From Planctomicrobium piriforme (GTDB lineage: Bacteria; Planctomycetota; Planctomycetia; Planctomycetales; Planctomycetaceae), in contig CAMATH010000084.1 in the NCBI GenBank assembly GCA_945860955.1, forward strand, positions 1 through 36,763: DNA of 36,763 bases, read 5' to 3'. The position numbers were made by a program, and so were the translations under genes. The notes beneath the pieces are model-generated. The model worked only from the letters and a program-made list of their open reading frames with translations. It was not told where the DNA came from and ran no database searches. This document shows positions 1-7,622 of the stretch, piece by piece; within the stretch, counting starts at the first letter, position 1; every line of letters starts with the position of its first letter.

Positions 1-311
1 GCACTCCATGGACTGCGGGATCTCGATCCCGCCTTTCGTACTTCCTCACAATAACTCGCAGCAAGCAGAGTCGACGCCCTGATCGGCCTGCGTCGTCCGT
101 TCGTCGAGCGCGTCTTACTTGAATTTGGCCGTCTTACCCAGCGGACTGGTTTCGCCGGTTTTTCGGCTGGGGCCAAACTCACTGGGAACGTACTCTCAGG
201 AAACTGGAAACGCTATAGTCGGATCCGTGTCCCAACGGCAGCCTGCGGTCCAATTCCTGCCTGCACCCACCCGATCCCGCCCCTGGCCCTCCTTCCGAAA
301 ACCTGGAGTCG
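1..311. other. Upstream region of the SDR gene, with two inverted repeats
   Basis: No convincing gene is seen here. Two foldable segments stand out. An 8-bp perfect inverted repeat (GCGGGATC, 2-nt loop, GATCCCGC) lies at 15-32. A longer nested structure at 124-177 pairs TTTGGCC with GGCCAAA, CCAGC with GCTGG further in, and ends in a small inner hairpin around 145-159. Neither is followed by a good T-run, so neither is a convincing intrinsic terminator. A TATAGT hexamer at 214-219 could be a -10 box for the SDR gene, but no matching -35 box is evident. Confidence 0.45.
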
Positions 312-1067
312 ATGATGTCTGAAGTCAAGCACAAGGTGGTCCTGATCACAGGGTCGGCGACTGGTATCGGCCGGGCGTGCGCCGTGCGGTTCGCCGAGAA
401 TGGATACAACGTGGTGGTGAACTACTCCCGCAGCGAGGCCGAAGCGCGTGAGACGCTGAAGCTGGTCGAGGCGTGCCATGTGAAGGGGCTGTTGGTGCAG
501 GCCGACGTCGGGAACGACGCCGCCGTTCGCGACATGCTGAAGCAGGTCGAAGCGGAGTTCGGCCGACTGGATGTGCTGGTCAACAACGCGGGGACGACTT
601 GGTTCATCGACCACGCCGACTTCGAGGCGCTGACCGAAGAAAAGTGGGATCGGATTCTTCAAGTCAACCTGAAAGGGCCGTTCTTCTGTGTGCGAGCCGC
701 CACTCCGTTGATGAAGAAGTCGGGGGGCGGGTCGATTGTCAGCGTCAGTTCGGTCGCCGGGATCGGGGGGGAGGGATCGAGCATCGCCTACGCCGCCAGC
801 AAAGGGGCGCTCAACACCATGACCAAGTCCCTGGCGCGGGTGCTGGGGCCATCGATTCGCGTCAACGCGGTCTGCCCTGGTCCGGTCGACACCCGCTGGC
901 TCCGGGCGGTGATGACCGAAGAGCAATTGGAACAGCGGACGGCGAACTACCCCATGCAGCGTCCCGCGATGCCCGATGACATCGCGGACGCTGTTTTTTA
1001 TCTGGCGACAGCCACCACTCTGACCACCGGGCAATGCCTGGTGGTCGATGGGGGACGGACAATGTGA
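312..1067 (+). CDS. SDR-family oxidoreductase (FabG-like)
   Basis: This 251-residue protein is a classical short-chain dehydrogenase/reductase, a cytosolic NAD(P)-dependent enzyme that reduces or oxidises a ketone or alcohol. The cofactor-binding TGSATGIG motif is at residues 13-20. NNAG is at 91-94, the structural Asn at 119, the catalytic Ser near 146-147, and the YxxxK pair at Tyr160 and Lys164, so the tetrad is complete. Length is typical for the family. The C-terminal VDGG motif resembles 3-oxoacyl-ACP reductases, but the substrate cannot be read from sequence and many FabG-like paralogues act elsewhere. Two ATGs occur at 312 and 315. The GGAG at 305-308 is better spaced for the second, so the true start may be 315. 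The gene stands alone on the plus strand and converges with a minus-strand gene ending at 1181. Confidence 0.93.
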   Translation: MMSEVKHKVVLITGSATGIGRACAVRFAENGYNVVVNYSRSEAEARETLKLVEACHVKGLLVQADVGNDAAVRDMLKQVEAEFGRLDVLVNNAGTTWFIDHADFEALTEEKWDRILQVNLKGPFFCVRAATPLMKKSGGGSIVSVSSVAGIGGEGSSIAYAASKGALNTMTKSLARVLGPSIRVNAVCPGPVDTRWLRAVMTEEQLEQRTANYPMQRPAMPDDIADAVFYLATATTLTTGQCLVVDGGRTM

Positions 1068-1072
1068 TCGGA

Positions 1073-1107
1073 AACTCCCCGACGGATTGCAGGAATTCCC
1101 GGGAGTT
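1073..1107. other. Inverted repeat between convergent genes
   Basis: AACTCCCCG at 1073-1081 pairs with CGGGAGTT at 1100-1107 around an 18-nt loop, with one bulged base. It lies just after the SDR stop, between two convergent genes, where a bidirectional terminator could sit. There is no T-run on either side, so termination is only a possibility. Confidence 0.25.
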
Positions 1108-1180
1108 GCGGTGACTTTGGGGCAATCCGAATTTGAAAGCGAAGTCGCAGGATTTATTCGTGGCTTGGATTTCGCCGCCG

Positions 1181-1669
1181 TCATCGCAGAGTGATTTCGA
1201 TCACTGGCGGCTCAGTCGGTTCCGTCAGTACAAAGAACGGGACGGGTCGCTCGTGAAGGATTGTTCGAACCGATGGCTCGTGCTGGATCTGGTGAAACGA
1301 ATTCAACAACTGGGCACTGATCGTCTCGACCAGCCGCTTCCCCGCGGATGGCAGTTCAGCGTCGGGAGTCCGGTTCCATTGCGAATGAAACGCAGAGAGA
1401 TACAGTCCGCACCCGGCAACCTGCGTTCGAAGATCCTTTCCGACACAGGGGATCAGTGCGACGGTTCCGTGGCACACCTGAACGGCTCCGAGTATGGTCG
1501 TCCACTTGTTCGTCGGGCACAGTGGCAATTGCACGGCAAACAGCTTGAGCCAGAGTTCGGCGAAGTCACGACCCAGCTCGTCAACCGTCGATGCCGCACT
1601 GGTGCCGTCGATTCGACGCAGCACTCCATCTCGTCCAGGGGAAGCGGAATTCCAGCGACTACTCGGCAT
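1181..1669 (-). CDS. Hypothetical protein, last gene of the minus-strand run
   Basis: I do not recognise this 162-residue protein. The ATG at 1669 overlaps the end of the preceding gene by 11 nt, which is why I prefer it to a longer reading starting at 1810 that would cover about 150 nt of the preceding gene. From about residue 23 onward the sequence has ordinary globular composition, with an ELGRDFAELWLKLFA helix-like stretch, several Trp and Cys residues and no signal peptide or membrane segment. The first 20 or so residues are Arg/Ser-rich and may not be translated if a later start is used. Its position next to a possible SUKH-like protein suggests a small accessory or immunity-type protein, but this is guilt by association only. 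Confidence 0.55.
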   Translation of the reverse strand: MPSSRWNSASPGRDGVLRRIDGTSAASTVDELGRDFAELWLKLFAVQLPLCPTNKWTTILGAVQVCHGTVALIPCVGKDLRTQVAGCGLYLSAFHSQWNRTPDAELPSAGKRLVETISAQLLNSFHQIQHEPSVRTILHERPVPFFVLTEPTEPPVIEITLR

Positions 1670-2276
1670 CACGATGCTCGGCGAAACGCACCTCGATCCA
1701 TGCCGCAAGGCCGGCAGAACACACTTGTGTGTCCGCTCCGGTTTCGTGGTCGTGAAACACGATGCTCGAATAATCCTCAGCTCGCCAGCAATCAAAGTCT
1801 CCGGTGCCATGAGAATAGAACGGCACCAACTGCGTCTGTGCCCACAGAGTCAATGACGAACGCGCGTTTTCGATCGCACGGGGCCATAGCAAGACGCCAG
1901 ATACTCGGCCGAAGTGCATCGCGCCGAGCCGGGAAACCAGGCACAGGTAATCCGGCGGCAGAAACACACGATGGATTAGAAACTCATCCCCGGGATAGTT
2001 GAACCAGATCGCGTCCGTCTCCGAATACGCGAGTGCCAACTTCCACAGTTTGGCGTTTCTGCGATCCCGGAGACTTGACGGAGGAATCAGGCCCAAATCC
2101 GTGGCCTCGCGGCACCGTGCGGCCATTCTCGATTTGACGGCCGTTGGCAAAAACGAAAAAACCAGCTCAATGGCTGCAACTGTCGCGACATCAACGAATT
2201 CACGCCACTTCTCCGGAGTGTCTGCCTCCGGCTGTCGGATTACAGAATCCGACCGAAAAATCTGCTCAAGTCCCAT
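1659..2276 (-). CDS. Hypothetical protein, possible SMI1/KNR4 (SUKH)-like fold
   Basis: This 205-residue soluble protein starts at an ATG directly abutting the TAG stop of the preceding transketolase-like gene, so the two are very probably cotranslated. The C-terminal half resembles the SUKH pattern by eye: LPPDY at 106-110, a middle GVLLWPRAIENARSSL stretch, then GTGDFDCW at 157-164 and FHDHETG at 174-180. These recall the Gly-Asp and Asp-His-Glu segments of SMI1/KNR4 proteins. The N-terminal 100 residues are helical and unassigned. SUKH proteins are known as immunity partners of polymorphic toxins and as general interaction modules. No toxin gene is visible here. The assignment is tentative; a profile search against the SUKH clan would settle it. 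Confidence 0.65.
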   Translation of the reverse strand: MGLEQIFRSDSVIRQPEADTPEKWREFVDVATVAAIELVFSFLPTAVKSRMAARCREATDLGLIPPSSLRDRRNAKLWKLALAYSETDAIWFNYPGDEFLIHRVFLPPDYLCLVSRLGAMHFGRVSGVLLWPRAIENARSSLTLWAQTQLVPFYSHGTGDFDCWRAEDYSSIVFHDHETGADTQVCSAGLAAWIEVRFAEHRDAE

Positions 2277-3209
2277 CTACGCGACCGCCCGAAAGCGTTT
2301 TTTCAGGCGTTTGAGTACCTGTTGCGCGATCTGTTGAGGCTGCAGCGCGGCCCGGCGGTCGAGGCGTTCTTCCGTCGCCACGTCGAACACCACTTCGGGT
2401 GTTCCCAACCGCAGTAATCGTGCCGAATGCGGCACACCATCGGCCAGCCACTCGGCGACCGCCGCACCGAATCCCCCCAGGAGGCCGTGATCCTCAAGCG
2501 TGACCACCGTCGAAAAGCGGTCGAAAGCGCTGTCCAGCCAGTCTCCATCGAGCGGCTTGACGGTGGGGGAACTGACAACTTCGACCGACAGCCCCGAGCG
2601 TTCGAGAATGTCGGCGGCCGCCAATCCCTCGGCCAACAGATCACCCGTGCTGACGAGGCAGACATCGGTCCCACGGCGCAGGGTGATCACACGGCCGAAT
2701 TTGAATTCGAGGTTGTCGTCGTGAATCCGCGGCGCGCCGGGTGACGCCAGGCGAATGTAAGTCGCGGTCGTCCGACCGAGAGATGCTCGCAAGACGCCGC
2801 GCAGTTCGACGGAGTCCGCCGGGCAGGCGACGGCGAAATTGGGCAGAGGCCTCATCAGCGCGAGATCGTGCCGACAGCCACCCGGCTGACCCGCGCTGGT
2901 CGCTTCCGCCTCGGCCCCGACCAGAATGACCCGGGCCTTGTGCCGACAGATATTCGATTGAATCGCTTCCAGGCAACGTGCCGTGAGAGCGGGAACACTG
3001 GCATAGACCACCGGACGCAGGCCCGAGAGCGCCATCCCGACCGCCTGATTGATCAAGCGGGTGTCGGCAGAACCGCAGTCAAAAAATCGTTCTGGGATCT
3101 GTTCTTGAAACTGTCGAAACCGTCCGTTCGACGATTCTCCGGACAGCAGGACGACCCGTTGGTCTGAGGAGGCGAGTTGTAGAATCCGCTCTGCGAAAGT
3201 GTCGTGCAT
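2277..3209 (-). CDS. Stand-alone transketolase C-terminal half (PYR plus C-terminal domain)
   Basis: This 310-residue protein matches the C-terminal section of split transketolases: a pyrimidine-binding domain over roughly residues 1-160 followed by the transketolase C-terminal domain (about 180-300, including VTLEDHGLLGGFG). In active split enzymes a separate N-terminal half supplies the pyrophosphate-binding domain; no such gene occurs in this window. The Glu that activates thiamine diphosphate normally sits in a GxxE motif. Here the corresponding segment reads GSAD, with Asp49 in that place, a non-standard but acidic residue. I chose the ATG at 3209 because it begins a family-like N-terminus (HDTFAERILQLA) and avoids overlapping the epimerase gene that ends at 3238. 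It may be a pathway-specific transketolase-like subunit or an altered homologue. Confidence 0.85.
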   Translation of the reverse strand: MHDTFAERILQLASSDQRVVLLSGESSNGRFRQFQEQIPERFFDCGSADTRLINQAVGMALSGLRPVVYASVPALTARCLEAIQSNICRHKARVILVGAEAEATSAGQPGGCRHDLALMRPLPNFAVACPADSVELRGVLRASLGRTTATYIRLASPGAPRIHDDNLEFKFGRVITLRRGTDVCLVSTGDLLAEGLAAADILERSGLSVEVVSSPTVKPLDGDWLDSAFDRFSTVVTLEDHGLLGGFGAAVAEWLADGVPHSARLLRLGTPEVVFDVATEERLDRRAALQPQQIAQQVLKRLKKRFRAVA

Positions 3210-3237
3210 CGAGTGCCGGTGGGGGAGGGAAGGGGCC

Positions 3238-4266
3238 TCAGGCGGCCCGTCGCAGTTCGCCTCGATCGAGGCGGCGCAGCGACTCGGCATTGCTGTACCG
3301 GGGATTGGTCAGCGCGTCACTGAACTCACCGTGGCCCAGACGTTCGACCACCTCGCGCAGCGCCAGATCGGCTGCACGGGACGGTCTCCAGCCCAGGGTC
3401 TGTTCAAGCGACAAACCTGAGTGAGAAGGAAGGTCGGAAGGGAACGAAGAAGGGAGATCGGAAGAAGCTGCGTGGGAATCAACAAACGCCTCTGGCGGCG
3501 ATGCGGACGGGTGCGAGGTGTGTGAGTCGCGCAATGCCCGCCCCACGACGTTGAAAGTCTGTCCTTCCCAGACGTCCGCAGGCCAGCGGAGCATGCGGAC
3601 GAGCAGCTCGACCAGGTCATCGACATGGACGGCATGCGACAGCGATTCGAACGAGCGGTGCTGGGTCTCTCTGAGAAAGAAGCCACGGACGGCGAAGTCA
3701 TTGACGGGAAGGTCAAACCGCATGCGAGGCGACCAACCAGCTAGAGGTGCCACGCGCAGTGTGGCACCCGACAGGTGGTGTCCGTGTGTCTCGCGGACGA
3801 GACTTTCGCACGCGATTTCGCAGCGCGCCAATGCCGACTGGGGAACGAGCCTGGTTGTTTCCGTCACCAGACCGGCGGTCGTGCCGTAGACGTCGGTCGA
3901 CGTGAGATGCAGAAATCCAAGTACGCCCGCGCGACTTGCCTGGCGGACGACCGTGGCGAGTCCGTCCAGATTGATGGAATGGGCCAGCGCGGGATCGAGA
4001 TCGAAACTCTCGACATCGCTGATCGACGCGAGATGCACGACTTGCTCGCAACCTTCCAGTGCCTCAGCGACGGCATGGGAATCACGGACGTCGCCGCGGA
4101 CGCAATGCAGACCCGGGTGCGATCGGAGATCGCTCAACGGTTCGTCGCCGTAGAGGAATCGGTCAAGCACGCGGACACGGTGTCCAGCGGCGAGAAGTCG
4201 CGGGACGAGGCGGGCACCGACAAAACCGGCCCCGCCGGTCACCAACACGGTCGTTCGAGTGAACAT
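3238..4266 (-). CDS. NAD-dependent epimerase/dehydratase-like protein with altered active site
   Basis: This 342-residue protein is an extended SDR by length and layout. The Rossmann motif TGGAGFVG is at residues 10-17, an acidic residue at 35 suits NAD binding, DV at 59-60 and the HLAS segment at 78-81 are typical, and TSTDVYG at 122-128 carries the usual Ser/Thr. The catalytic YxxxK is missing: the segment that normally reads S-x-Y-x-x-x-K is SALARCE at 144-150, with Leu146 and Glu150 in the Tyr and Lys places. Residues 245-285 are a Ser/Pro/His-rich insertion, probably disordered. It lies 27 nt after the TPR gene and 28 nt before the transketolase-like gene, in one probable operon. NAD binding is likely; ordinary epimerase catalysis is doubtful. 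Confidence 0.85.
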   Translation of the reverse strand: MFTRTTVLVTGGAGFVGARLVPRLLAAGHRVRVLDRFLYGDEPLSDLRSHPGLHCVRGDVRDSHAVAEALEGCEQVVHLASISDVESFDLDPALAHSINLDGLATVVRQASRAGVLGFLHLTSTDVYGTTAGLVTETTRLVPQSALARCEIACESLVRETHGHHLSGATLRVAPLAGWSPRMRFDLPVNDFAVRGFFLRETQHRSFESLSHAVHVDDLVELLVRMLRWPADVWEGQTFNVVGRALRDSHTSHPSASPPEAFVDSHAASSDLPSSFPSDLPSHSGLSLEQTLGWRPSRAADLALREVVERLGHGEFSDALTNPRYSNAESLRRLDRGELRRAA

Positions 4267-4293
4267 CGCGCAGCGCTCCAGTAGGACGGTCGA

Positions 4294-5628
4294 TCAGCGA
4301 ATTGTGGTTTCACCCTTTTTGGCGACGCTGGGCTTCTTCCACTTGGAATACTCTTTCGACTTCACGAAGTCGGCGTATTCCGGATTGCGGGTCACATCCC
4401 CGACGTCGACATTGAAGTCGGTCGCCAGTTTGTCGAGGCATTCGATCGCCTTGTCAAATTTCTTTTCCCGTAGCGAAACCGTCACCAGACTCCACCAGGC
4501 GTCAATCAGCGTCTCGTCGGCCTCGACCGCCGCCTCGAGCAGTTTGCGGGCGGCGGCATACTCCTGCTGCTCAACCCGCATGCCGGCGAGTACGACGTTC
4601 AAATACGGATCTCCCCCCACCGCTTTGTTGAGCCGGGAGACGACCTTTTGAAATTCGTCGTACCGTTGCGACGAAAGATACGAACTCAGGCACTGCATGT
4701 CCCCTGCGAAGTCCTTCGAGTCGGCCTTGCGGATGTCGGCCATCGCTTTCGCCTGCGTCGCCTCGTCAATCAGTGTCGAAGCATACAGACGTACCAGGAG
4801 AACCCCCTTTTCGCCCTGCACGCTTTTGGGGAGTTTGGCATAGAGAGCCAACACCCCCTCGGCGTCGGGTTTCGCCGCCAGGTCGGAGTACTCGCGAACG
4901 ATCTTCGCCGCCTTGGCCATATCAAGATCGCGCCCGGTCAATCCTTTGAGCCACTCCGGTCCCTGCGTCGCCGCCGAGATGATCATGGCGCGACGCATCG
5001 TCGATGTAAGCAGCTCGCCCGAACCATAAATATAGATGTCGGCGACCTTCACCGCGTCACCCACGCGTTTCAGCACGTAGTCGTGGTAATTGAAGCCGGC
5101 GTCGTCGGGAAGAACCATTCGGAACAACGCCCGGGTGTCGTTCCCCACTTCGTGAATCTTCACCAGGGTGTAACTGCCCCCGGTTGTCGCCGAGCGGATC
5201 ACCTGACCTGAGAAGCCCGAATCCTGGTCCTGGGCGGCTCGAAACTCCGAGAGGAATTTTCCCTTCGATTTGGTCGGAATCTGAAACCCGCGCGACGAGG
5301 TGGCCGAGAGGCCGTCCCAGTCGATGTGTCGATTGAAGTCCGCCAGTTTCCCCTCGTCGACGGCATTCCCCAGCGATTCCAGAAACGACAGCACATCCTC
5401 GCGGGCGAGGAGAGTCAGGTCTTCGTCGGCGTCGGGATCGGGAGCCTTGGCGGGAGCCGCCTCGACGGCCGATGCGGGTTTGGTCGCGGCTTTCGGTTTG
5501 GCCTTTTGCTGAGCCGACGCGATGTCGACCAGTCCGACAAAAGCCAGAGGGAGCGCCAGTGCGAACGCCAGTTTCGCCCGGCCAGTCCGAACAAACGCCA
5601 CAGAATCAACAAGTCTCTCAATTCGCAT
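4294..5628 (-). CDS. Exported TPR-repeat protein
   Basis: This 444-residue protein begins with a Sec signal peptide: Arg-containing N-region, hydrophobic ALALPLAFVGLVDIA core, and an ASA-Q cleavage site near residue 39. A Lys/Ala/Pro-rich linker follows (about 40-65). The middle region (about 75-235) is an unassigned domain. The C-terminal part (about 340-420) has helix pairs of the tetratricopeptide type, including DPYLNVVLAGMRVEQQEYAAARKLL-like and DAWWSLVTVSLREKKFDKAIECL-like units (described here only in outline). TPR domains mediate protein-protein contacts. The ATG at 5628 is chosen because the signal peptide begins there; the upstream reading to 6198 is low-complexity and runs into the divergent gene. 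It heads the minus-strand run down to 1181. Confidence 0.82.
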   Translation of the reverse strand: MRIERLVDSVAFVRTGRAKLAFALALPLAFVGLVDIASAQQKAKPKAATKPASAVEAAPAKAPDPDADEDLTLLAREDVLSFLESLGNAVDEGKLADFNRHIDWDGLSATSSRGFQIPTKSKGKFLSEFRAAQDQDSGFSGQVIRSATTGGSYTLVKIHEVGNDTRALFRMVLPDDAGFNYHDYVLKRVGDAVKVADIYIYGSGELLTSTMRRAMIISAATQGPEWLKGLTGRDLDMAKAAKIVREYSDLAAKPDAEGVLALYAKLPKSVQGEKGVLLVRLYASTLIDEATQAKAMADIRKADSKDFAGDMQCLSSYLSSQRYDEFQKVVSRLNKAVGGDPYLNVVLAGMRVEQQEYAAARKLLEAAVEADETLIDAWWSLVTVSLREKKFDKAIECLDKLATDFNVDVGDVTRNPEYADFVKSKEYSKWKKPSVAKKGETTIR

Positions 5629-5948
5629 GATGCCAGCATCCTTGCCTGGAGTCGCACAACGTCCGGGCCTCGGTCTTCGGGGCGGACGGCGCGGAACCTT
5701 ATCGGAAAATTCAACGGGTCGCCAGAGGAATCTGTTTTTTTTCTCAAGTGGCGGAATTGGAGTCCCTGAGATTCGTCTTGACCCGATTCGTTGTTTTCCA
5801 GTAGCGTCGCCCCCCGTCTGACCGGTTCGATGGCGGTGCCGACTCTCGGAATGCCAGACGCGCTCAAAGCTTTCTGTCGAGCGACCCCGCGGCGGATGCC
5901 GTCGTGGCTCGTGCGCTCGAACGATCCTCTCACGAATGGAATCGCACG
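5629..5948. other. Divergent intergenic region
   Basis: This 320-bp gap separates the divergent TPR-protein and membrane-protein genes and should hold promoters for both. It contains an AT-rich patch with a run of eight T at 5735-5742 and a TTGACC at 5778-5783 that could serve as a -35 element on the plus strand, though no good -10 hexamer lies at the right distance. I see no gene or clear repeat in it. Confidence 0.5.
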
Positions 5949-6920
5949 ATGGACACGGAAGTTTGTTTGCAATCGAGTCACTCGGATCAATGGCTGGCGG
6001 CGCGACTCGACGCGATCGATCGACTTCTGATCGGCGCGTTGCCTCGCGAATCGCGGATCGCCGTCGTCGCCGACATAGAGTCGCGACTGCGGGCCACACA
6101 AAGCGGCGCGGTCGCCACCTTCGATGCGGAACCGATGGGGGACTTGGGTTCGGGTGTGACGCCATCGGACCCGGGAAGCCTCGGTGGAACCCGTTCACCG
6201 TTGGTTGTGTTCCAACCCGCTAGTCCTCACAAAACGGTCGTGAAGCCCCCTCGATCAAAGGCGGCGCTGATTTCTGGAATCGCGGGAATCGCCTCCTGTG
6301 CCCTGTTGTTCTTTTCCCCCATCGCCTACATCGCCATCGCGGCGGTCGGCGAGATGCTCGACGAGACGATCGCGATTGGCGGGTTGTTCGCCTATGGGGC
6401 GGCCATTGCGTTCGCCGGCGGACTGTCGCTGCTGATGGGATTGGTCGGGCTGTGGCGTTCCCGCAAGAAAACGGGCAAGACCGGCCGCGGTTGGGCGGTC
6501 GCTGGCTTGTGCCTGGCCCCCGTTCCATTCGGCGTGACGGCCGCAGTGATGTGCCTGTTGGCGTTCAGCCTGTTCGGCGAATTTTTTGGTTCATTTTCCA
6601 GTTCCACGAGTGTCCCGGTGACGAATGCACCGATTCCTGCCAGTGCCCCCGTTTATCTCCCAGCCGGTTCTCTGCCGAATGCCTACGGCCAGCCAGAAGC
6701 TCTGGCGGCACCATCACAACCCGGGAGTGTCCAGCCCTCGACGGCTGTTGCCGGGAAGGCAATGCCAGCAACAGTCATCCCCGGTGTTCTCCCAGCGGGA
6801 GCGGAAGTGCCGGCGACATTGGCACCGTTGTCGAACAACGCGATTCCCGCGACACCCCCCGCGCTGCCGATGGACGGTGCTCCCGCGCGACCGGACGCTC
6901 CGAGCGAACCGTCGTACTAA
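5949..6920 (+). CDS. DUF4190-like membrane protein with Pro/Ala-rich tail
   Basis: This 323-residue protein has three parts. The N-terminal 90 residues are soluble and include a helical segment (LDAIDRLLIGALPRESRIAVV, here cut short) similar to the HAAS-type helices before membrane domains. The central part (about residues 105-215) carries three or four hydrophobic segments separated by short loops, with the WRSRKKTGKTGRGWAVAG pattern typical of DUF4190-like proteins. The remaining ~100 residues are Pro/Ala/Ser-rich, probably extended and surface or periplasm exposed. The ATG at 5949 was preferred over 5904 because the extra 15 residues look non-coding. The stop is 3 nt from the stop of the convergent OsmC gene. 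The function is unknown. Confidence 0.75.
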   Translation: MDTEVCLQSSHSDQWLAARLDAIDRLLIGALPRESRIAVVADIESRLRATQSGAVATFDAEPMGDLGSGVTPSDPGSLGGTRSPLVVFQPASPHKTVVKPPRSKAALISGIAGIASCALLFFSPIAYIAIAAVGEMLDETIAIGGLFAYGAAIAFAGGLSLLMGLVGLWRSRKKTGKTGRGWAVAGLCLAPVPFGVTAAVMCLLAFSLFGEFFGSFSSSTSVPVTNAPIPASAPVYLPAGSLPNAYGQPEALAAPSQPGSVQPSTAVAGKAMPATVIPGVLPAGAEVPATLAPLSNNAIPATPPALPMDGAPARPDAPSEPSY

Positions 6921-6923
6921 CAT

Positions 6924-7463
6924 TCAATGGGATTGAGCTGACGTCGCCCCGCTCGCCTGGGGGACGCACTCGATCGACACGTCGATGGGGGCGCGCAGCG
7001 ATTGGGCCACCACGCAGTAGCGTTCGCACAATTTTTTTAGTGATTGCGTCTGCTCTGCGGTGAGTTCGGCGTCGAGAGTGAATTTCGTGCGGATCGCAAT
7101 GAATCCGACCGGCACCTCTTTGCTGATTCCCAATGTGCCGCGAAAGTCCACGTCGCCTTCGACAACAATCGTGCCCCCCCGCACGGGGAGAGACATCGCG
7201 GTCGCGACCGCCAGGAGCGTGACTCCCGCGCAACCCGCGAGCGCTTCCAGCAACATGTCTCCCGAACAGGCGAATGAACCGTCGCCGCCTGCCGCAGGAT
7301 GGAGCCCCGCTTCAACACGTTTTCCCCAGGTCTCGATTTCACAACAGATCCGTTCGGGGTGAAGTACTCCCGTCACCCGCATGGTCAGCACGGCGCTGTT
7401 GGGATCTTCGCGGTATTTCGTTTTGAGGGGGGCTTGCCGGGCTTTGAGATCGTCGGATGTCAT
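6924..7463 (-). CDS. OsmC-family peroxiredoxin-like protein
   Basis: This 179-residue protein belongs to the OsmC/Ohr superfamily, small cytosolic thiol proteins; studied members reduce organic peroxides with a Cys pair. The first Cys lies at residue 78 in the ALAGCAGVT helix, and the second at 150 in ERYCVVAQSL, matching the OsmC pattern more than Ohr. Residues 95-135 form the central beta-rich part. The N-terminal 25 residues form an extension before the fold. The gene is preceded by the palindromic element at 7528-7587 and by the Gfo/Idh gene on the same strand. It ends tail to tail with the DUF4190-like gene. Peroxide detoxification is the family-based inference; some OsmC-like proteins have no proven peroxidase activity. 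Confidence 0.9.
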   Translation of the reverse strand: MTSDDLKARQAPLKTKYREDPNSAVLTMRVTGVLHPERICCEIETWGKRVEAGLHPAAGGDGSFACSGDMLLEALAGCAGVTLLAVATAMSLPVRGGTIVVEGDVDFRGTLGISKEVPVGFIAIRTKFTLDAELTAEQTQSLKKLCERYCVVAQSLRAPIDVSIECVPQASGATSAQSH

Positions 7464-7527
7464 GAAGGAATTCCAGTGGAGACGGGGTGACGGGAATTGA
7501 AGAGAACGGTAGCGTGTGGCATTGCGA

Positions 7528-7587
7528 CCGAGCCGCGCCCCTCAGAAAGCGGAAGTCGACGACCGCTTCCTGACGGGCGCGGCTCGG
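7528..7587. repeat. REP-like palindromic element, full hairpin
   Basis: Two 25-nt arms (7528-7552 and 7563-7587) are inverted copies with two mismatches, separated by a 10-nt loop. Each arm contains GAGCCGCGCCC followed by TCAG(G/A)AAGCGG or its complement. One arm recurs at 36738-36760, and a degenerate half at 34386-34408, so this is a dispersed family within the window. It lies between the Gfo/Idh stop and the OsmC start. It could act as a processing or attenuation hairpin in a shared transcript. Confidence 0.85.
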
Positions 7588-7622
7588 CGCGCGCATTTCG
7601 ATTTTTGCAACCCGGGTGTGAC

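Noticed and set aside
115-195. A start-less minus-strand reading ending in PLGKTAKFK before a TAA
   Set aside because: The Lys-rich ending looks protein-like, but there is no start codon and a TGA lies immediately upstream. It may be a gene remnant or chance, and it coincides with the inverted repeat at 124-177.
213-1184. A 323-codon minus-strand frame opposite the SDR gene
   Set aside because: The plus strand encodes a complete SDR with all catalytic residues.
1133-2002. A 289-codon plus-strand frame opposite the two small minus-strand genes
   Set aside because: The minus-strand frames have better protein-like composition, abutting or overlapping junctions and a possible SUKH-like pattern; the plus-strand reading has none. 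Moderately sure.
5628-6198. Longer N-terminus for the TPR protein, up to 6198
   Set aside because: The extension is Arg/Pro-rich, overlaps the divergent membrane-protein gene and precedes a clear signal peptide beginning at 5628.
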